Positions 60,853 to 64,000 of a stretch of DNA of 64,000 nucleotides are shown piece by piece (positions within the stretch are counted from its first letter, which is position 1; each line of letters starts with the position of its first letter). This DNA comes from Deltaproteobacteria bacterium (GTDB taxonomy: Bacteria > Desulfobacterota > Desulfobaccia > Desulfobaccales > 0-14-0-80-60-11): NCBI GenBank assembly GCA_021813445.1, contig JAKAKP010000151.1, positions 1 to 64,000 of the forward strand, written 5' to 3'. The notes under the pieces are model-generated. The model was not told where the DNA came from, made no database searches, and saw only the letters and a program-made list of their open reading frames with translations. The position numbers were made by a program, and so were the translations under genes.

Positions 60853-62220
60853 ATGATGCCCGGAGATGAAGGCAAGATCACCAGCGCCGCCTCGGCCCGC
60901 ATCCCCACCGTGGTGAGTGAGTTTCAATTATTCTTTTATAAGAGCAGCCAGGATGACAAGGAGCATCTGGCCCTAGTGCGGGGGGAGGTGGCCGGCCAAG
61001 ACGAGGTCCTGGTGCGGGTCCATTCCGAGTGCTTCACCGGTGATGTGCTGGGGTCCAGGCGCTGCGATTGCGGGGCGCAATTACAGGCGTCTCTCAAACT
61101 CATCGCCGACGCGGGCTCCGGTGTGGTCATCTACCTGCGCCAGGAAGGGCGGGGCATCGGTCTCCTGGACAAGCTCCGGGCCTATAACCTCCAGGACCAG
61201 GGCTATGACACCGTGGACGCCAACCTGCTCCTGGGGCACCAGGCGGATGAACGGGACTACACGGTGGCCGCCCGGATTCTCAAAGACCTGGGAGTAGGTT
61301 CCATCCAGCTCCTCACCAATAATCCCCATAAGCTCGACAGCCTCCAGGAACTGGGCATCCGGGTAAGCGCCCGCGTTCCCCTGCAAACCGGGGTCTGCCC
61401 GGAGAACGCCCGTTATTTGCGGACCAAGGCCCGGCGCCTGAAGCACCTCCTGGTCCTGGACGAATTGCCCAACGGCACCCCCTGCTATCAGCCCCTGCAC
61501 CTGGGAATCATGGAGCAGATCAATCAGCACTTACACGACGCGGCCGCGCATCGCCAGCGCACCGGGCGCCCCTATGTCACCCTTAGCTACGCCCAGAGCT
61601 TGGACGGCAGCATCGCCGCCCGGCCGGGCCGCCCTCTGGCCCTGAGCGGCTCCCAGTCCTTGACCCTGACCCACGGTTTGCGGGCCGCGCATGACGCCAT
61701 CTTAGTGGGCATCGGCACCCTGTTGGCGGATAATCCCCGCCTCAACGTGCGGCTGGTGGAAGGGAAAGACCCCCAACCCATCGTGGTGGACAGCCGCCTC
61801 AGGTTTCCTCCTTATGCCCATCTGCTGCGCAATTGCCGCGTGCCCTGGATCGCCACCAGTGAAAGCGCGGACCCGGAACGCCAGGTGGCCCTGGAGAAGA
61901 TCGGGGCCCTGGTCCTGCGCCTGCCCACCGGCGCCAATGGCTGGGTGGATTTGGAGGCTCTGTTGCAGCACCTGGGCCAGTTGGGCATCAACAGCCTGAT
62001 GGTGGAAGGCGGGGCCCAGATCATCACCAGCTTTCTGGCCGCCCGCCTGGTGGACCAGGTGGTCCTGACCGTCGCACCCATGCTGGTGGGGGGCTTACGG
62101 GTCATGGATTATCTGGGACAGGCCCGGACGGATTGCTTCCCCAGGCTGCGCCGGGTTAGCTATCAACGCCTGGGGGAAGACCTGGTCCTCCGGGGTGAGC
62201 CCCATTGGGACGAAGCATGA
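60853..62220 (+). CDS. GTP cyclohydrolase II fused to RibD C-terminal reductase domain
   Basis: Residues 20-215 are a GTP cyclohydrolase II: VRVHSECFTGDVLGSRRCDCGAQLQASLKL (zinc Cys residues), YLRQEGRGIGLLDKLRAYNLQDQGYDTVDANLLLG and LLTNNPHKLDSLQELGIRV. Residues 235-450 match the RibD C-terminal reductase: RPYVTLSYAQSLDGSIAARPGRPLALSGSQSLTLTHGLRAAHDAILVGIGTLLADNPRLNVR and LMVEGGAQIITSFL. Both activities act on consecutive steps from GTP towards a ribitylaminopyrimidine, but no RibD deaminase or RibB is present. AAGGAG precedes the ATG. The MDR gene overlaps its stop (ATGA). Confidence 0.85.
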   Translation: MMPGDEGKITSAASARIPTVVSEFQLFFYKSSQDDKEHLALVRGEVAGQDEVLVRVHSECFTGDVLGSRRCDCGAQLQASLKLIADAGSGVVIYLRQEGRGIGLLDKLRAYNLQDQGYDTVDANLLLGHQADERDYTVAARILKDLGVGSIQLLTNNPHKLDSLQELGIRVSARVPLQTGVCPENARYLRTKARRLKHLLVLDELPNGTPCYQPLHLGIMEQINQHLHDAAAHRQRTGRPYVTLSYAQSLDGSIAARPGRPLALSGSQSLTLTHGLRAAHDAILVGIGTLLADNPRLNVRLVEGKDPQPIVVDSRLRFPPYAHLLRNCRVPWIATSESADPERQVALEKIGALVLRLPTGANGWVDLEALLQHLGQLGINSLMVEGGAQIITSFLAARLVDQVVLTVAPMLVGGLRVMDYLGQARTDCFPRLRRVSYQRLGEDLVLRGEPHWDEA

Positions 62221-63242
62221 TCCGCCAATCTCTCTTCTTTACCGGTCCCCGGCAAGTGGAGATTAGAGAAGAGCCCCTGGACCCTCCCGGTCCGGGCCAG
62301 GTGCTGGTCAAGACCCTGATCTCCGCCATCAGCCCGGGGACCGAAACCCTGATTTACCGGGGCCAGGCCCCCGGGGACCTGGCCGTGGACGAAACCATCC
62401 CGGCGCTGGTGGGCCGCTTCGATTTTCCCTTGAAATATGGCTACGCGGTGATTGGCCGGGCCGAGGTCTTGGGTGAGGGAGTCCCGGCGGAATGGCAGGG
62501 TCGGCTGGTCTTTGCCTTCAATCCCCATGAAAGCCACTTCCTGGCCCATCTGGAAGACCTGTTGCTGCCGCCGTCTTCCTTGTCCCCGGAGGCCGCGGTC
62601 TTTTTCCCCAATATGGAGACCGCGGTCACCTTCGTGATGGACGGCCAGCCGCAGTTGGGGGAACAGGTGGCAGTGTTCGGCCAGGGCGTGGTGGGCCTGC
62701 TCCTCACCGGGCTGCTGTCCCGGCTGCCCCTGGCCGGCCTGGTGTCCCTGGACCTCCATGCCAACCGCCGCCGTTTATCCACGGACTGGGGGGCGCATCT
62801 CTGCCTGGACCCCGGAGCCCCGGACTCCCTGGAGCAATTGCTGGAGGCCTGGAGCAGGCCCGCGTCCTACCGGGGCGCGGACCTCTGTTACGAGGTCTCC
62901 GGCAACCCCGCGGCCCTGGATCAGGCCATTGCCATCACCGGTTTCCACGGACGGGTGGTCATCGGTTCCTGGTACGGCCTGAAAAGAGCGGACCTCAATC
63001 TCGGGGGCAGGTTTCACCGCAGCCGCATGCGGCTGATCAGCAGCCAGGTGAGCACCATCGCCCCGGAACTGGCCGGGCGCTGGAGCAAATTCCGGCGATA
63101 TCTCCTCACCTGGCGGATGCTCCAGGAACTGGCCCCCGTGTCTCTGATTACCCACCGTTTCCCCCTGGCCCAGGCGGCCCAGGCCTTTGACCTGCTGGAT
63201 AAGAAACCGGCGGAGGCCTTGCAGGTGATCTTGAATTATTAG
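62217..63242 (+). CDS. Zinc-type/MDR alcohol dehydrogenase-like protein
   Basis: A 341-residue medium-chain dehydrogenase-like protein. It starts MIRQSLFFTGPRQVEIREEPLDPPGPGQVLVKTLISAISPGTETLIYRGQ; the nucleotide-binding loop VAVFGQGVVGLLLTGLL and LDLHANRRRLSTDWGAHLCLD are visible. Catalytic-zinc cysteine and histidine are not in the usual order (no GHE motif), so it may lack the zinc. Start ATG at 62217 overlaps the RibA-RibD gene stop; the ORF track start at 62205 lies inside it. A reductase for a pterin side chain is an inference from context. Confidence 0.75.
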   Translation: MIRQSLFFTGPRQVEIREEPLDPPGPGQVLVKTLISAISPGTETLIYRGQAPGDLAVDETIPALVGRFDFPLKYGYAVIGRAEVLGEGVPAEWQGRLVFAFNPHESHFLAHLEDLLLPPSSLSPEAAVFFPNMETAVTFVMDGQPQLGEQVAVFGQGVVGLLLTGLLSRLPLAGLVSLDLHANRRRLSTDWGAHLCLDPGAPDSLEQLLEAWSRPASYRGADLCYEVSGNPAALDQAIAITGFHGRVVIGSWYGLKRADLNLGGRFHRSRMRLISSQVSTIAPELAGRWSKFRRYLLTWRMLQELAPVSLITHRFPLAQAAQAFDLLDKKPAEALQVILNY

Positions 63243-63262
63243 AAGCTTCCTGAAGTCTTAAT

Positions 63263-63480
63263 GCGCAGGCCGGAAAGCCTGCGCCACCGATACTTTCATA
63301 ATTTTGGGTGGGCTGCAGACCATGAACGGCCGGTTACAGGTCGGTGGGGCGGGCCTCCGTGCCCGCCAGACGCCCGGCGGGCACGGAGGCCCGCCCCACC
63401 AGGATCTTCATGATTTATAAGAGGGACAGCGCCGCCTGAATTAATCATGCATTGCGTCTTTCTTTGCGCCTTGGCGTCTT
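63263..63480. repeat. Dispersed palindromes between MDR and PTPS genes
   Basis: GCGCAGGCCGGAAAGCCTGCGCCACC (63263-63288), a 58-base GC palindrome (63343-63400) also seen at 26317-26375, and GCGCCTTGGCGTCTTTGCGTGAG (about 63465-63487), a string that is often dispersed. No reading frame is supported here. Confidence 0.7.
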
Positions 63481-63517
63481 TGCGTGAGGGCTTATCCTTT
63501 CATACCAGGAGCGCTTA

Positions 63518-63898
63518 ATGTATACGGTGGCCGCAGAACGCAGCTTCGTAGCCCAGCATTTTCTCGTGGGCGGCGACTGGGGGCCGGAAAACCTCCCCCA
63601 TTCCCATCCCTACCGGGTGGAAGTGCAGCTCCAGGGCCAGAGCCTGGACCTCCACGGCTACTTGGTGGACATCGTGGATATCGATTTACACCTGGATGAA
63701 GTGGTGGCCTATTTTCGGGACCGGACTTTGAACGAACTGGCGGAATTTGCCGGGCTTAACCCCAGTATTGAGCATTTTTCCCGGATTTTCTGGCAACTGC
63801 TGCGCCAGCGCCTCTCCGCCCCCAATTTACAGGCCTTGCGGGTCAAAATCTGGGAAACGGAGATCGCCTGGGCCGCGTACCAAAAGGAATTTAAGTGA
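63518..63898 (+). CDS. 6-pyruvoyl-tetrahydropterin synthase/QueD-like protein lacking the usual Cys
   Basis: A 126-residue PTPS-fold protein. Zinc histidines are in VAQHFLVGG and PHSHPYRVEV. The catalytic cysteine of QueD (CxxxHGH) is replaced: PENLPHSHPY has glutamate at that position, as in PTPS-III-type enzymes that make a folate precursor. The end WETEIAWAAY corresponds to the conserved ET strand. AGGAGC precedes the ATG. With the RibA-RibD fusion and MDR gene upstream and a glycosyltransferase directly downstream (4-base overlap), it suggests a modified pterin product; substrate is unknown. Confidence 0.8.
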   Translation: MYTVAAERSFVAQHFLVGGDWGPENLPHSHPYRVEVQLQGQSLDLHGYLVDIVDIDLHLDEVVAYFRDRTLNELAEFAGLNPSIEHFSRIFWQLLRQRLSAPNLQALRVKIWETEIAWAAYQKEFK

Positions 63899-64000
63899 AA
63901 ATCGGCCTCCTCATTTACGGCAATCTGGATACCGTTTCCGGGGGGTTCCTGTACGACCGGCTCCTGGTGCAGCATCTGGAAAGCCAGGGGGACCGGGTGG
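63895..64000 (+). CDS. Glycosyltransferase family 4-like protein (N-terminal part)
   Basis: From GTG at 63895 (overlapping the PTPS stop in GTGA) the frame reads KIGLLIYGNLDTVSGGFLYDRLLVQHLESQGDRV to the window end. The K-I-G-L-L-I-Y-G-x-x-D-x-x-S-G-G-F-x-Y-D start matches the first strand and acceptor loop of GT4-type glycosyltransferases, in which SGG-x-x-x-x motifs occur. The rest is outside the window. Coupling to a pterin gene suggests it glycosylates the cluster product. Confidence 0.65.
   Translation, partial: MKIGLLIYGNLDTVSGGFLYDRLLVQHLESQGDRV

Overview
The window is a GC-rich (roughly 60% or more by eye), gene-dense bacterial chromosome segment. The gene content suggests an anaerobic deltaproteobacterium-type organism (Desulfobacterota, perhaps near Desulfobaccales/Syntrophobacterales). 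Pointers are a MoaD-like/zinc-ribbon pair with a probable selenocysteine codon, a SlyD-type FKBP, PAS-rich two-component systems, a Wza/Wzz/CpsD polysaccharide locus and many short dispersed repeats. This placement is inference; no rRNA gene is present.

Layout. 1-5.0 kb: the end of an insertion sequence that truncates a DMT-family transporter gene, then minus-strand housekeeping genes (rsmA, DUF2062, acyl-CoA ligase, SlyD-like isomerase, PmtA-like methyltransferase). 5.4-11.1 kb: plus-strand fabF, a PAS histidine kinase and the two ATPases of an oligopeptide-type ABC importer with a PAS-only protein between them. 11.2-21.5 kb: mixed single genes (three-repeat Cys protein, LD-carboxypeptidase, GT39-like membrane protein, CheY-like regulator, DciA, aminotransferase, threonine dehydratase, HhH protein, radical SAM protein, LMW phosphatase). 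21.8-31.3 kb: a tripartite RND efflux system with two RND pumps and a NodT-type outer membrane factor, then tRNA-Val(CAC). 31.6-39.3 kb: L,D-transpeptidase, NYN RNase, a REC-PAS-kinase fusion with a NarL-type regulator, DUF5989 protein, and a HEAT/TPR protein. 39.5-49.8 kb: exopolysaccharide locus (Wzx, Wzy-like, Wzz, secreted protein, Wza, nucleotidyltransferase/initiating sugar transferase fusion, CpsD-like ATPase) plus an AT-rich, probably acquired, methyltransferase. 50-51.4 kb: polysaccharide deacetylase and three tRNAs. 51.6-58.2 kb: rpoZ, MoaD-like protein, candidate selenoprotein, thioesterase, FMN reductase, TlpA, Ycf46-like AAA ATPase. 58.5-60.5 kb: tandem DUF559 nuclease genes embedded in palindromic repeats. 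60.8-64 kb: a pterin/flavin-type cluster (RibA-RibD_C fusion, MDR dehydrogenase, PTPS homologue, glycosyltransferase).

The most notable observation is a 62-codon gene at 53438-53626 (minus), missed by the ORF track because of an in-frame TGA. The TGA sits inside a Cys-rich zinc-ribbon protein, is followed directly by a long stem-loop placed like a bacterial SECIS, and the gene abuts a MoaD-family gene; it is a strong selenoprotein candidate. Other notable items are: MITE-like elements whose termini match the insertion-sequence end at the window start; DUF559 genes bracketed by a dispersed palindrome family; a one-polypeptide nucleotidyltransferase plus phosphoglycosyl transferase; and the terminal pterin-like cluster with a glycosyltransferase.
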